64,000 nucleotides of DNA, from assembly GCF_003253745.1 (NCBI RefSeq), contig NZ_MZXV01000013.1, positions 930,001 through 994,000 of the forward strand, in the 5' to 3' direction. This DNA comes from Mesorhizobium kowhaii (GTDB taxonomy: Bacteria > Pseudomonadota > Alphaproteobacteria > Rhizobiales > Rhizobiaceae). Below the pieces are notes generated by a model that had not been told where the DNA came from, did no database searches, and saw only the letters and a program-made list of their open reading frames with translations. Positions 24,284 to 32,988 of the stretch are shown here, one piece after another (within the stretch, counting starts at the first letter, position 1; each line of letters opens with the position of its first letter). The translations under genes were made by a program, and so were the position numbers.

Positions 24284-24859
24284 ATGTCGCTGTCCGGTAC
24301 GACAAATCGCTACGGAAGCCTCGCCCAGGCATTTCACTGGCTGACGGCACTGCTTGTGCTCATCGCCTTCCTGGTCTCCGAAGGTGGCCCGCCGACGCGG
24401 GTCTATTCCGAGGCCCGCGCCTCGACGCTGCTGCTCCACGAGTCGCTCGGTTTCACCGTTTTCTGGCTGCTGGTCCTTCGTCTGATCTGGCGCCTGTTCG
24501 ACCGCGTTCCCGATGCACCGCCGATGCCCGCATGGATGGACGTCGCCTCGAAGGTAACGCATTGGGCGCTCTATGCGCTTCTGTTCGCGGTTCCGGCGAC
24601 TGCCATGCTCGGCGCATGGTTCGGCGGCCACCCGGTAACGGTCTACGGCTTTGGCGCCATTGGCCCGTTTTTCGGCCCGTGGGATGCCGGCGCATCGCTG
24701 GCGGACATCCACGGCACGCTTGGCGATATCATCCTATGGCTCGCCGGCCTGCACGCCGCCGCGGCCATCTTCCATCACGTCTTCCTTCGCGATCGCGTGC
24801 TAAGCCAGATGCTGCCCGGCTCCCTCGTTCAACGGGGAGAAATGCCCGGCAGGCAATGA
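24284..24859 (+). CDS. Cytochrome b561-type di-haem membrane protein
   Basis: A 191-residue inner-membrane protein with four main helices. Histidines placed as haem ligands are visible in QAFHWLTAL, LLLHESLGF, KVTHWALYAL and LAGLHAAAAIFHHVF. This fits the bacterial b561 (CybB-like) family that passes electrons between quinol and periplasmic acceptors or superoxide. No dehydrogenase partner is adjacent. The start ATG 24284 lacks a strong ribosome binding site (CGGAGC nearby). Confidence 0.88.
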   Translation: MSLSGTTNRYGSLAQAFHWLTALLVLIAFLVSEGGPPTRVYSEARASTLLLHESLGFTVFWLLVLRLIWRLFDRVPDAPPMPAWMDVASKVTHWALYALLFAVPATAMLGAWFGGHPVTVYGFGAIGPFFGPWDAGASLADIHGTLGDIILWLAGLHAAAAIFHHVFLRDRVLSQMLPGSLVQRGEMPGRQ

Positions 24860-24898
24860 GGGCGGCGCCGACTTAAACGATGAAGCGAACCGGCCCCT

Positions 24899-25894
24899 CT
24901 ACAGCGCAACCACGTGTCCCACTCCCCGCCGTACCGCCTCGCGATAGGCGAGGTCGGCCGCCACCATGTCCTCCATGGCAACGCCCATGGCCTTGTAGAC
25001 AGTGACCTGATCGGCGCTGATGCGCCCCGGCCGCAGCCCGAGCAGCATTTCGCCGAGTTCGGTTCCGGTTTGCGGATCGAGACCGGCGAGTTCGCAGGAA
25101 CCGACCGGGGTCGGGGCGAAGGCTTCGCTTGTCTCGACGAACAGGCTGGCCCGCCTGATGAGGTCGACCGGCAGTTCGCCGCCGGGCGGTGCGACGCCCA
25201 CCGACGAGACATGGGTGCCGGGGCGCACCCAGTCTGCCGAGATCACCGGTTCGTAGGAATGCGTCGCCAGGCAGACCACATCCGACGAGCGCACCGCGGC
25301 TTCAATATCGCTGACGGCGACGACCCCGGGATGCTGCGCGGCAAGCGCGTGCGCATCCGCGAATTCCTTCGAGACGACGCGGATCTCGTCGAAGTCGCGC
25401 ACCAGCGGCAGAAGATGCAAGTGCTGGCTGGCTTGCACACCGGCGCCCACCACCGTCACGACCCTGGCGTCGCGACGGGCGAGTTCGCGCACCGACAACA
25501 CGGCCGAGCCGGAGGTGCGCACGGCGGTGATGTAGGTGCCGTCCATGATGCAGACCGGCATGCCCGTCTGCGGGTCGAACAGATGGATGGTGGCGAGATG
25601 ACTGGGGATGCCTTTGGCGATGTTGCCTTCGAAGACGTTGACGATCTTCACCGTCAGATGCATGCCCGCCATCCATGCCGGCATCGCCAGCGAATAGCCG
25701 GCTTGCGGAACATCAAGCTGCGGCCGCGCCGGACTGACGATCTTGCCGCCGGACAGCGCCTTGAAGCCGCCGGCCAGCGCGTCGAGAAGCTGGCGAAGGT
25801 CGATGCATGTTTTCACCTCGGCTTCGCTCAAGAGGAGCACTGGCGTATCGTCCTTGGCTTGAGCGCTGTGGGAGATCGATAGGGCTGATGTCAT
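24899..25894 (-). CDS. Ornithine cyclodeaminase / mu-crystallin family protein
   Basis: A 331-residue NAD(P)-dependent enzyme. Hallmarks are a C-terminal-half Rossmann motif VVTVVGAGVQASQHL (about residues 145-159), the preceding YITAVRTSGSAVLSVREL, LATIHLFDPQTGMPVCIMDG and ADWVRPGTHVSSVGV. The family includes ornithine cyclodeaminase, L-alanine dehydrogenase and ketimine reductases, which cannot be separated by eye here. An Lrp-type regulator is transcribed divergently across 132 bp, suggesting induction by an amino acid. The start is not well marked by a ribosome binding site. Confidence 0.88.
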   Translation of the reverse strand: MTSALSISHSAQAKDDTPVLLLSEAEVKTCIDLRQLLDALAGGFKALSGGKIVSPARPQLDVPQAGYSLAMPAWMAGMHLTVKIVNVFEGNIAKGIPSHLATIHLFDPQTGMPVCIMDGTYITAVRTSGSAVLSVRELARRDARVVTVVGAGVQASQHLHLLPLVRDFDEIRVVSKEFADAHALAAQHPGVVAVSDIEAAVRSSDVVCLATHSYEPVISADWVRPGTHVSSVGVAPPGGELPVDLIRRASLFVETSEAFAPTPVGSCELAGLDPQTGTELGEMLLGLRPGRISADQVTVYKAMGVAMEDMVAADLAYREAVRRGVGHVVAL

Positions 25895-26026
25895 GGGATA
25901 CGCTTTCGTTGTCGGCTGGAGTACACGGCAACGGTATTGCGATCTGACGGCGTGATGAAATATGCTGTTTTTACGATTTTGGCGTGACTATCACGCTTGT
26001 TCTGGCTCAAAAGTGTGAATCCTGAA

Positions 26027-26488
26027 ATGGACGATCTGGACCGTATCGACCGCTCGCTGCTGCGCTTGTTGCAGGAGGACGGCCGCCGCACGACGCTCGA
26101 TCTGGCGCGGCGGGTCGGCCTGTCGCCGACAGGGGCGGCGCAGCGCATCAAGCGGCTGTTCGCCGAGGGTTTCATCCGCGCGGTGCGAGCCGTTCTCGAT
26201 CCCGCCAGGATCGGGCAGGCGCAGCTCGTCTTCATCGAGGTCCGGCTCGACCATACGGCGCCGCATGTCTTCGATCGTTTTGCCGAAGCGGTGTTGCGGG
26301 CGCCCGAGATCATCGAGTGCCACATGGTGGTCGGTGGGTTCGACTATCTGGTCAAGGCGCGCATCGCCGACATGACGATGTTCCAGGATTTCCTGCAGCG
26401 GGTTATCCTGCCGCTGCCCGGCGTCCGCGAAACGCACACCTATGCCTCGATCGCCAATGTGAAGCCCGACGCCTTGCTGCCGATCTAG
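26027..26488 (+). CDS. Lrp/AsnC-family transcriptional regulator
   Basis: A 153-residue regulator. The N-terminal helix-turn-helix reads LDRIDRSLLRLLQEDGRRTTLDLARRVGLSPTGAAQRIKRLFAEGFI (about residues 3-50). The C-terminal RAM domain ends with HMVVGGFDYLVKARIADMTMFQDFL. It is divergent from the ornithine cyclodeaminase-like gene and probably activates it in response to that enzyme's amino-acid substrate. ATG 26027 was chosen over a TTG ten codons upstream. Confidence 0.9.
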   Translation: MDDLDRIDRSLLRLLQEDGRRTTLDLARRVGLSPTGAAQRIKRLFAEGFIRAVRAVLDPARIGQAQLVFIEVRLDHTAPHVFDRFAEAVLRAPEIIECHMVVGGFDYLVKARIADMTMFQDFLQRVILPLPGVRETHTYASIANVKPDALLPI

Positions 26489-26636
26489 CTGGCTGCGTCA
26501 GGTCATTGCAACTGGCGTTGCAAAACTCGGCAAAGCGCACTCCTGCCCGATGATTTTCCAAAAAATCTTTTACGTCGCGATCCGTTTCCGCCCTTCGGAT
26601 CGTCCTTGGTGTGTTCGAAACAGAAGGAGACATGCC

Positions 26637-26942
26637 ATGTCCGACGAGTCCGTTATTTTGATCAATCTGCTGAAGGTCAAACCCGGCAAGCAGGATGCGC
26701 TGATCGCGCTCTTGAAGCAGAACACCGACACGGTGGTCCGCACGCTCCACGGCTGGAAGACGACCCGGCTGATCGCGGCAAACGACGGCGCCGGCGTCGT
26801 CATCTATTCCGAGTGGGAGACCCCCGCAGCCGTCGAGGCGATGCGCAGCGATCCGCGCATGAAAGCCTATTTCCCGAAGATCATTGAGCTGGCGAGCTTG
26901 GACTCGATCGTGGGCTCGGCGGTGTTGAGCGAAACCCGGTGA
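26637..26942 (+). CDS. Antibiotic-biosynthesis-monooxygenase (ABM) domain protein
   Basis: A 101-residue dimeric ferredoxin-like-fold protein. Segments SVILINLLKVKPGKQDALIALLKQNTDTVVRTLHGWKTTRLIAAND and VVIYSEWETPAAVEAMRSDPRM match the ABM family (quinol or haem monooxygenases and relatives). AAGGAG is well placed before ATG 26637. It is followed 52 bp later by an EthD-type gene of the same fold and then by a hydrolase remnant and a SnoaL-tailed sigma factor. This kind of oxidative-detoxification set is often controlled by such sigma factors. Confidence 0.85.
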   Translation: MSDESVILINLLKVKPGKQDALIALLKQNTDTVVRTLHGWKTTRLIAANDGAGVVIYSEWETPAAVEAMRSDPRMKAYFPKIIELASLDSIVGSAVLSETR

Positions 26943-26994
26943 GGGTGAACACACAGGTAATTTTGCGTCACACAAGTAACAAAGGAGAACCGCA

Positions 26995-27309
26995 ATGGCT
27001 CGGATGGTCGTGATTTACCGGACACCGAAAGACGTCGAGGCATTTGACCGGCATTACTTCGAAATCCACGTGCCTCTTGCCAAGAAGATTCCGGGTCTCA
27101 GGAAATACGAGGTCAGCGACGGCCCCATCGCAACGCCGGTCGGTGCCTCCAATATTCATCGGATCGGAACGTTGTATTTCGACGACCTTGCGGCGATCGA
27201 GAAGGCGTTTGCAAGCGCGGAAGGACAGGCGGCTGGGGCGGATCGCCGACTTTTTGCGCCTGATGACTCGGGCGTTCAAATGTTCCTTTTCGACAACAGG
27301 GAAGTTTGA
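26995..27309 (+). CDS. EthD-family protein
   Basis: A 104-residue EthD-domain protein. RMVVIYRTPKDVEAFDRHYFEIHVPLAKKIPGLRKYEVSDGP is the classical N-terminal half with the His-x4-His-x-Pro motif. A second half with YFDDLAAIEKAFASAEGQAA follows. EthD relatives assist ether or quinone degradation but the substrate here is unknown. AAGGAGA lies 7 nt before ATG 26995. It is the second gene of a probable operon starting with the ABM protein. Confidence 0.87.
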   Translation: MARMVVIYRTPKDVEAFDRHYFEIHVPLAKKIPGLRKYEVSDGPIATPVGASNIHRIGTLYFDDLAAIEKAFASAEGQAAGADRRLFAPDDSGVQMFLFDNREV

Positions 27310-27378
27310 ACCCGAAATGGCGGGCGGCCGCTTATACAGGTCGTAAAGATCGTAAAGTCAGACGAAGAGGAATGAGCG

Positions 27379-27540
27379 ATGTCGGCAACCAAAGCAGTTT
27401 TTGTCCTGATCCACGGCGGCTGGCACAACCATTCGGCGTGGGACAGAGTTACGCCAATACTTGAAGCCAACGGCTTCGCGGCTTTGACGCTCGACCTTCC
27501 CGGCGCAGGGGTGGCGCAACAGAGCGCGGAAGCGCTGTAG
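27379..27540 (+). pseudogene. Truncated alpha/beta hydrolase (N-terminal remnant)
   Basis: This 53-codon frame begins ATKAVFVLIHGGWHNHSAWDRV and continues to LTLDLPGAGV, the first two strands and oxyanion loop of an alpha/beta hydrolase of about 230-250 aa. It then diverges and stops at TAG 27538-27540. The nucleophile elbow and the rest of the fold are absent. A GAGG ribosome binding site is intact. The following sigma factor gene starts 10 bp later, so a deletion probably fused the hydrolase start to the sigma factor leader. Confidence 0.75.
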
Positions 27541-27550
27541 GTCTCGATAC

Positions 27551-28408
27551 ATGAACACGAACGAATTCGAGGATCGTCTGAAAGCTTTGCGGCCGCGCCT
27601 TCATCGCTACTGCGCGCGCATGACGGGATCGGCGGTCAATGGCGAGGATGTATTGCAGGATACCCTCGTCAAGGCCCTTCACGCGCGAACCCAGGGCGTC
27701 GCGGTGGACAATCTCGAGGGCTGGCTGTTTCGCATCGCCCACAATGCCAGCCTCGATTTCCTGCGCGACAGGTCCCGGAACACGGTCGTTCCGCTCACCG
27801 AGGACGTCGAAGCGGCGCCCATACCCGAAGCGGACATCGTCGCGATCAGCTTTCAGACGTTTCTGCGACTGCCTGAACTTCAGCGCTGCGCGGTGATCCT
27901 TAGGGATGTTCTGGGTCATTCGGTCGACGAGATCGCAGGCATCGCCGAGTGCTCTGCGACAGCCGCCAAATCGGCGCTTCAGCGCGGGCGCGCTGCGCTG
28001 CGGCGGCTGGCGCAGGCGCCTGAAGACACAAGGCTGCCGCTGATGTCCGATCAGGACCGGCGGAAGATCACCGCTTATGTCCATCTGTTTCGGAGCGGCG
28101 ATTTCGACGCAATCCGCGCCATGCTCGCCGATGACGTGAAGCTCGATCTGGTGAACCGGCTCCGGCTGGAAGGGCGCGACAAGATTGGCCTCTATTTCAC
28201 GCGCTATGCGGAAGAGACGAAATGGCGGTACGCGCTCGGCGCGGTTGAAGGACAGCCGGCCATGCTGGTCTTCGACAGCACCGGCCCGATGGAAAGACCT
28301 GCGCATTTTGTCCTGATCGACTGGTCGGAAAGCCGGATCATCGAGATCCGAGATTTCCTGTTCGCTCCCTATGTGCTCGAAGCCATAGATTGGGTGCGGT
28401 TGGGCTGA
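27551..28408 (+). CDS. ECF-type sigma factor with C-terminal SnoaL-like domain
   Basis: A 285-residue paralogue of the 6931-7866 product. Region 2 includes LHRYCARMTGSAVNGEDVLQDTL and GWLFRIAHNASLDFLRDR; region 4 is LPELQRCAVILRDVLGHSVDEIAGIAECSATAAKSALQRGRAALRRL. The C-terminal NTF2-like domain (about residues 175-285) contains YVHLFRSGDFDAIRAMLADDVKLDLVNR. No anti-sigma gene is adjacent. It lies behind the ABM, EthD and hydrolase-remnant genes, a neighbourhood of small oxidative enzymes. It may control that set. Confidence 0.87.
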   Translation: MNTNEFEDRLKALRPRLHRYCARMTGSAVNGEDVLQDTLVKALHARTQGVAVDNLEGWLFRIAHNASLDFLRDRSRNTVVPLTEDVEAAPIPEADIVAISFQTFLRLPELQRCAVILRDVLGHSVDEIAGIAECSATAAKSALQRGRAALRRLAQAPEDTRLPLMSDQDRRKITAYVHLFRSGDFDAIRAMLADDVKLDLVNRLRLEGRDKIGLYFTRYAEETKWRYALGAVEGQPAMLVFDSTGPMERPAHFVLIDWSESRIIEIRDFLFAPYVLEAIDWVRLG

Positions 28409-28417
28409 AGCCCAACC
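28398..28417. terminator. Hairpin between convergent sigma factor and LysR genes
   Basis: A perfect 9-bp stem GGTTGGGCT/AGCCCAACC with a 2-nt loop overlaps the sigma factor stop codon and precedes the end of the LysR gene on the other strand. It has no U-tract. It may serve as a weak bidirectional terminator. Confidence 0.4.
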
Positions 28418-28435
28418 CACGCGGCCACCAGCGAC

Positions 28436-29347
28436 TCATCCGCTGGACTGGACCGGTGGCCTTGCTCCGGCATCGAGCAGCCATTGCCGCACCGCTTGCG
28501 TCGGCTCGGGATGCCGCTGTTTTCTCGGCATCACGACGTAGAAATCCTGAGTGCCGCGCATTTCGCCACTGACCGGCTGAACCAGCCGGCCGGCGGCGAG
28601 ATCGGCCGCGACCAGAAAGCGGCTGGCCAGCGCTATGCCCTGGCCGGCGATGGCCGCGTCAATGGCGAGCCCCGTCTGGTTGAAACGCATGCGTTTCAGT
28701 TCGGTCGTCAGCTTCAGGCCGACGACCTTTTCCATGAATTCCGGCCACAGATTATGCGTGTCGTGCAGCAGCACATGATGCTGGATTTCAGCCGCCGCGA
28801 TCTCACTGGCGCTGGCCGGCAGTAGGGCCGGGCTGCAGACGGCGATGATCTGCTGGGGAAACAACAGGTCGACAATCAGGCCGGCGCCGAAAGGCGGGCG
28901 TCCTTGCCGGACAGCAATGTCGACGCCATCGGCCTGGAAACTCGACAGGCTCTCGCTGGCCAGGATGCGCAGATCGACCAGCGGATTGTGCGCCACGAAA
29001 TCCTGCAGTCGCGGGATCAGCCATTTGGTGGCGAAGCTCGGCGTCACGCTGATCGTCAGCCGCGCCGGTTCGGGGCGCAACAGCAGCGTCGCCTCCGAGA
29101 TCAGATCGAAGGCGCGGCGGATGTTGGGCACATAGGCGCGGCCCTCGTCGGTCAGCGCCAGACCGCGCGGCAGCCGCTCGAACAGTTTTGCGCCGAGATC
29201 GGCCTCCAGCCCGCGAATGTGCTGGGCCACCGCCCCTTGCGTGACGTTCAACTCCTCGGCCGCGATGCGGAAGTTGAGATGACGCGCCGAGGCTTCGAAG
29301 GCGCGAAGCGCATTCAGCGGCGGCAGGCTCAGGAAGGCTTCGGGCAT
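28436..29347 (-). CDS. LysR-family transcriptional regulator (GcvA-like)
   Basis: A 303-residue regulator. The N-terminal winged helix (LPPLNALRAFEASARHLNFRIAAEELNVTQGAVAQHIRGLEADLGAKLFERLPRGLALT) is of the GcvA/AmpR-like subgroup. The periplasmic-binding-type effector domain follows from about residue 90. It is divergent from an SDR gene and a MocA-type gene and probably activates both. The co-inducer is unknown. Confidence 0.9.
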   Translation of the reverse strand: MPEAFLSLPPLNALRAFEASARHLNFRIAAEELNVTQGAVAQHIRGLEADLGAKLFERLPRGLALTDEGRAYVPNIRRAFDLISEATLLLRPEPARLTISVTPSFATKWLIPRLQDFVAHNPLVDLRILASESLSSFQADGVDIAVRQGRPPFGAGLIVDLLFPQQIIAVCSPALLPASASEIAAAEIQHHVLLHDTHNLWPEFMEKVVGLKLTTELKRMRFNQTGLAIDAAIAGQGIALASRFLVAADLAAGRLVQPVSGEMRGTQDFYVVMPRKQRHPEPTQAVRQWLLDAGARPPVQSSG

Positions 29348-29473
29348 GCAGTAGTTTTTCTACAGCTTGATTTCAGGCATTCTGGTTCGAACCAGCCGTA
29401 GAATCCAGCTATATCACTGCCCGAAGCTTGAAAACACTGCTTGCAGAGTCCTGCCAACCCGAGAGGAAATCCA

Positions 29474-30178
29474 ATGAGTGTAGAAAAAGTAGCTGTTGTC
29501 GTGGCCGGCGGCAGCGGCATGGGTGCGGCGGCGGCGAAGCGCCTGGCGGCGGATGGCTTCAAGGTCGCGATCCTGTCGTCGTCGGGCAAGGGCGAGGCGC
29601 TGGCCAAGGAGCTTGGCGGGCTCGGCGTCACCGGCTCCAACCAGTCGAACGACGATCTGCAGCGCCTGGTCGACCTGACGCTGGAGCGCTATGGCCGCAT
29701 CGACGTGCTGGTCAACAGCGGCGGCCATGGGCCGCGCGCGCCGATCCTCGAGATATCAGACGAGCAGTGGCACACCGGCATGGATGTCTACCTGCTGAAC
29801 GTCATCCGGCCGGTGCGCATCGTGGCACCGCAGATGGTCAAGCAGAAGGGCGGCGCCATCGTCAACATCTCGACCGCCTGGGTGGTCGAGCCGAGCCCGA
29901 TGTTCCCGACCTCGGCGGTGTTCCGCGCAGGGCTTGCCGCCTACACAAAGATCTTCGCCAACACCTATGCATCAGACAATGTGCGCATGAACAACGTGCT
30001 GCCTGGCTGGATCGACAGCCTGCCGGCCACCGAGGAGCGCCGCGACAGCGTGCCGATGCAGCGCTACGGCACCTCGGAGGAGATCGCCGCAACCATCGCC
30101 TTCCTGGCTTCCAAAGGCGCCGGCTATATCACCGGCCAGAACATCCGGGTCGACGGCGGCATCATCCGCGCTATCTGA
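29474..30178 (+). CDS. SDR-fold protein lacking the canonical catalytic Tyr-Lys pair
   Basis: A 234-residue short-chain-dehydrogenase-fold protein. The nucleotide motif is AVVVAGGSGMGAAAAKRL, and the usual NNAG appears as VNSGGHG. Where the YxxxK pair is expected the sequence reads PTSAVFRAGLAAYTK, so both catalytic Tyr and Lys appear substituted. The C-terminal YITGQNIRVDGGI is typical of the family. It may be a pseudo-enzyme or use another catalytic arrangement. GAGAGGAAA precedes ATG 29474. The gene is divergent from a LysR regulator and 101 bp before a MocA-type oxidoreductase. Confidence 0.85.
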   Translation: MSVEKVAVVVAGGSGMGAAAAKRLAADGFKVAILSSSGKGEALAKELGGLGVTGSNQSNDDLQRLVDLTLERYGRIDVLVNSGGHGPRAPILEISDEQWHTGMDVYLLNVIRPVRIVAPQMVKQKGGAIVNISTAWVVEPSPMFPTSAVFRAGLAAYTKIFANTYASDNVRMNNVLPGWIDSLPATEERRDSVPMQRYGTSEEIAATIAFLASKGAGYITGQNIRVDGGIIRAI

Positions 30179-30279
30179 GGCGGCGATGAGCCAGGCTGCC
30201 TTCATGGGTTCGCCGTTGAAGGTGATCTGGCAGCACCTCTGAGACCACGGATTCTGACATCTCACCCAAGGAGCAAAGA

Positions 30280-31325
30280 ATGCGGCTTTTGATACTCGGC
30301 ACCGGCTGGATGGCGCAAGAACATGCAAGGCGGTTCAGCGCCATCGACGGCGTCGACATCGTCGGTGCCGTCGATGTCGATGCGGCGCGCGTTGGCGAAT
30401 TCGCCGACGGCTTCAACATCCCCAACCGCTTCACCTCGCTGGAGGAGGCGTTGGAATGGGGCGGCTTCGACGCGGTGGCCAATGTCACCCCGGACCGCAT
30501 CCATCACCCGACCACCATGGCGCTGATCGCCGCCGGCAAGCCGGTGCTGTGCGAGAAGCCGCTGGCCGAAAATTTCGGCAAGGCCACCGAGATGGCGGAC
30601 GCCGCCGAGGCTGCCGGCCTCGTCAACATGGTGAACCTCACCTATCGCAATGTCGCGGCGCTGCAGAAGGCCCGCCAGATGGTGCAGGCGGGCGAAATCG
30701 GCACGGTCAGGCATGTCGAGGCGTCCTATCTGCAAAGCTGGCTGGTGTCGAAATTCTGGGGCGACTGGCACACCGATCCGAAATGGCTCTGGCGGCTGTC
30801 GCGCGGCCACGGCTCGAATGGCGTGCTCGGCGATGTCGGCATCCACATCCTCGATTTCGCCAGCTACGGTGCCGCTCTCGACATCGACCATGTCTTCTGC
30901 CGGCTGCGCGCCTTCGACAAGGCGCCCGGCAACCGCATCGGCGACTACGAACTCGACGCCAATGACAGCTTCGCCATGACGCTGGATTTTTCCAATGGCG
31001 CCTTCGGCGTGGTGCATGCCAGCCGCTGGGCGACCGGCCATCTCAACGAACTGCGTCTGCGCATCTATGGCGACAAAGGCGGCATCGAAGTGGTGGCTCG
31101 GCGCTCAAGGCCTGCGTCGGCGCGAATGTCGAGAACGCCAAATGGGAAGAGCTCGACGCCGGCACGGTGGCGACCAACTACCAGCGTTTCGTCGATGCCG
31201 TCGCCAGCGGCGTGCAGAGCGAGCCCAGCTTCCGCCACGCCGCCGGCCTGCAGAAGGTGCTCGACCTCGCCGTGGTGTCGGACGAGAAGCGGGCGGAACT
31301 GAGGGCACACGCGGATACGCAGTGA
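30280..31325 (+). pseudogene. Gfo/Idh/MocA oxidoreductase, frameshifted near its C-terminus
   Basis: Residues 1-272 read as a normal NAD-dependent sugar/inositol-type oxidoreductase: LLILGTGWMAQEHARRF, then VLCEKPLAENF with the conserved Lys, and GDVGIHILDFASYG. After YGDKGGIEVV (about 31092) the frame is lost. The expected C-terminus continues in another frame from GSALKACVGANVENAKW to a stop at 31323-31325. A small indel near 31093-31100 is responsible. The open frame itself instead ends at 31302 in unrelated residues. It could be a decayed gene or a sequencing error. It would be the second gene after the SDR under LysR control. Confidence 0.8.
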
Positions 31326-31339
31326 GGGTGGAGTGCTGA

Positions 31340-31480
31340 TCTCCCCCGCAAGGGGGGGAGATTGCCCTCTGATTTCGGCTTTCGCCAATTTCCAACGTCG
31401 CAAGACAGGCGCAGCAGATGAAGCTATCAATCTCCCCCCTTGCGGGGGAGATGGCCGGCAGGCCAGAGAGGGTGCTGTCC
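31340..31480. repeat. REP-like composite with two C/G-run hairpins
   Basis: A hairpin of CTCCCCC-GCAA-GGGGGGG type at about 31342-31363 and a second CTCCCCC-TTGC-GGGGGAG hairpin at about 31432-31453 flank roughly 70 bp. The block lies between the MocA-type gene and the peroxidase gene, which converge here. It has the look of a dispersed rhizobial intergenic repeat and may double as a terminator. Confidence 0.6.
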
Positions 31481-31515
31481 CTCGGTGTCTCGGATTGGAT
31501 CTATGCCGGCTGCTG

Positions 31516-32787
31516 TCAGTGTTCCGCCAACTGATCCGCGTCGGTCAGCGTGTGCAGGAAGGCGACGATGTCGTCGATCTCGGGGTCGGTCAGCGCTGGC
31601 TTGTCGCCGGGCTTCTTGCCGAAGGGCGGGTCCTGGTTGAGGTTGGCCCAGTAAGCCTTTGGCAAATCGTCATTTTGCCGGATCGTGCCGTCGGCTTTTT
31701 TGGGATACCAGTGGCCGGGATCGCTGTCGCGGCTGGCGTAGAAGGCGACCGCGTCGCGCAGCGTGTGGAAATAGCCGTTGTGGAAGAAGCTTTTCCGTAG
31801 CGCGACATTGCGCAACGTCGGCGTGCGAAACAGCCCGCAATACTCTGACCGGCCGTGGAAGTCGGTGCGCAGCGGTCCGCACAGGCCGAGATCGACATAG
31901 GCGGGGTCGGCATTGGCCGGGATGGCCGGGTTGCGCGGCACGGCGACGGCGATCAAGCCGAAATCGGTGAACTGCGGCGGCTCGCCGTCATTGGCGGGTT
32001 CGCTCAGATGGCAGGAGGCGCAATTGCCCTTGGTCTCATCCTCGAACAGCGCGCGGCCGTGCAATTCCTGCGCCGACAGCGCCGCCTTGCCGGCGAGGAA
32101 AGCGTCGTAGCGGCTGGAATAGGGATAGAATTCGGCCGCACTCTGCTCGAAGGTGCCGAGCGCCTCGGCGGCGGCGTCGAAGGCGTCGTCCGGGTGGTCG
32201 AACACGGCATCGCCGAAGGCGGCCTTGAATTCGTCGGCATAGGCGGTCTTGCGCAAGCCGGCGGCGACGGCGGCGGCATCCTTGTTGGCCATCTCGAACG
32301 GCGAAAGCAGCGGGATCCTGGCCTGATCGCGGCCGCGGTCGGCGCGGCCGTCCCAGGTCAGGCCGCCGGTCGGGCCGTTGTCGACGCTCTCGTCGCCTTC
32401 ATCCTCGGAATCGTAAAAATGCTCGGTGAAGGCCGGTACCGCCTGCAGGTAGCGCAGCGAGGGCACGGCGCGCAGTCCGGGCTGGTCGAGATGCGGCCCA
32501 CCCATCTCGACCGGTGCCGCCGAGGCCGGGCCGAACGCATGGTGCGGATCATGGCAGGACGAGCAGGCCTGCTTGCCCGAGGCAGACAGCGACGGGTCGA
32601 AGAACATTTTGCGGCCAAGCGCCGTCAGCGCCTGCGCCCGCGCGAAAGCATCCGCGCGCGACATCGGCCCGGGATGGACGCTGCCGCTTCCGGCATGAAC
32701 AAGGGTTGCCGACAGGGTCATGCCAAGGCCAAACATCGATGCCGCGGCGGTCGCGATCATCAGGCCTTTCCGTCGTCTTGCCGTCAT
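31516..32787 (-). CDS. Di-haem cytochrome c peroxidase / MauG-type protein
   Basis: A 423-residue exported protein. A signal peptide (GLMIATAAASMFGLGMTLSATLVHA) precedes two haem c sites: CSSCHDPHHAFGP near residue 78 and CASCHLSEP near residue 260. The layout matches the CcpA/MauG family, which reduces peroxide or makes oxidative modifications in the periplasm. It is divergent from a secreted acid-phosphatase-like gene across 201 bp, a pairing also suggesting shared control. The ATG at 32787 lacks a good ribosome binding site and the start may lie up to 8 codons downstream. Confidence 0.88.
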   Translation of the reverse strand: MTARRRKGLMIATAAASMFGLGMTLSATLVHAGSGSVHPGPMSRADAFARAQALTALGRKMFFDPSLSASGKQACSSCHDPHHAFGPASAAPVEMGGPHLDQPGLRAVPSLRYLQAVPAFTEHFYDSEDEGDESVDNGPTGGLTWDGRADRGRDQARIPLLSPFEMANKDAAAVAAGLRKTAYADEFKAAFGDAVFDHPDDAFDAAAEALGTFEQSAAEFYPYSSRYDAFLAGKAALSAQELHGRALFEDETKGNCASCHLSEPANDGEPPQFTDFGLIAVAVPRNPAIPANADPAYVDLGLCGPLRTDFHGRSEYCGLFRTPTLRNVALRKSFFHNGYFHTLRDAVAFYASRDSDPGHWYPKKADGTIRQNDDLPKAYWANLNQDPPFGKKPGDKPALTDPEIDDIVAFLHTLTDADQLAEH

Positions 32788-32884
32788 AAGGTTCAGTCCG
32801 GTTTGTTCCGGAATTAGGTCCGCACTGCAACGGATTGATGACCAGCCCACCCGCTCACGCAACCGTGTTCGGATGGACGGCAAA

Positions 32885-32900
32885 TGTCACAAAGGTGACA
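32885..32900. promoter_or_regulatory. Palindrome between peroxidase and phosphatase genes
   Basis: TGTCAC-AAAG-GTGACA has perfect 6-bp arms and lies near the middle of the divergent intergenic region, 98 bp from the left ATG and 89 bp from the right one. It is a good operator candidate. No regulator gene is adjacent, and it does not match the Pho box layout. Confidence 0.45.
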
Positions 32901-32988
32901 AGGCGCCGACCTAGCGTCTGCAGCCATGGCTCGTCGCCCCAGCCATATATTGCCCCTCTAGCCATCACCCTAGCCATGAGGACTTCCC

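Noticed and set aside
32881..32905. Pho box upstream of the phosphatase gene
   Set aside because: The TGTCA-type half-sites are inverted, not direct repeats at 11-bp spacing as PhoB requires.
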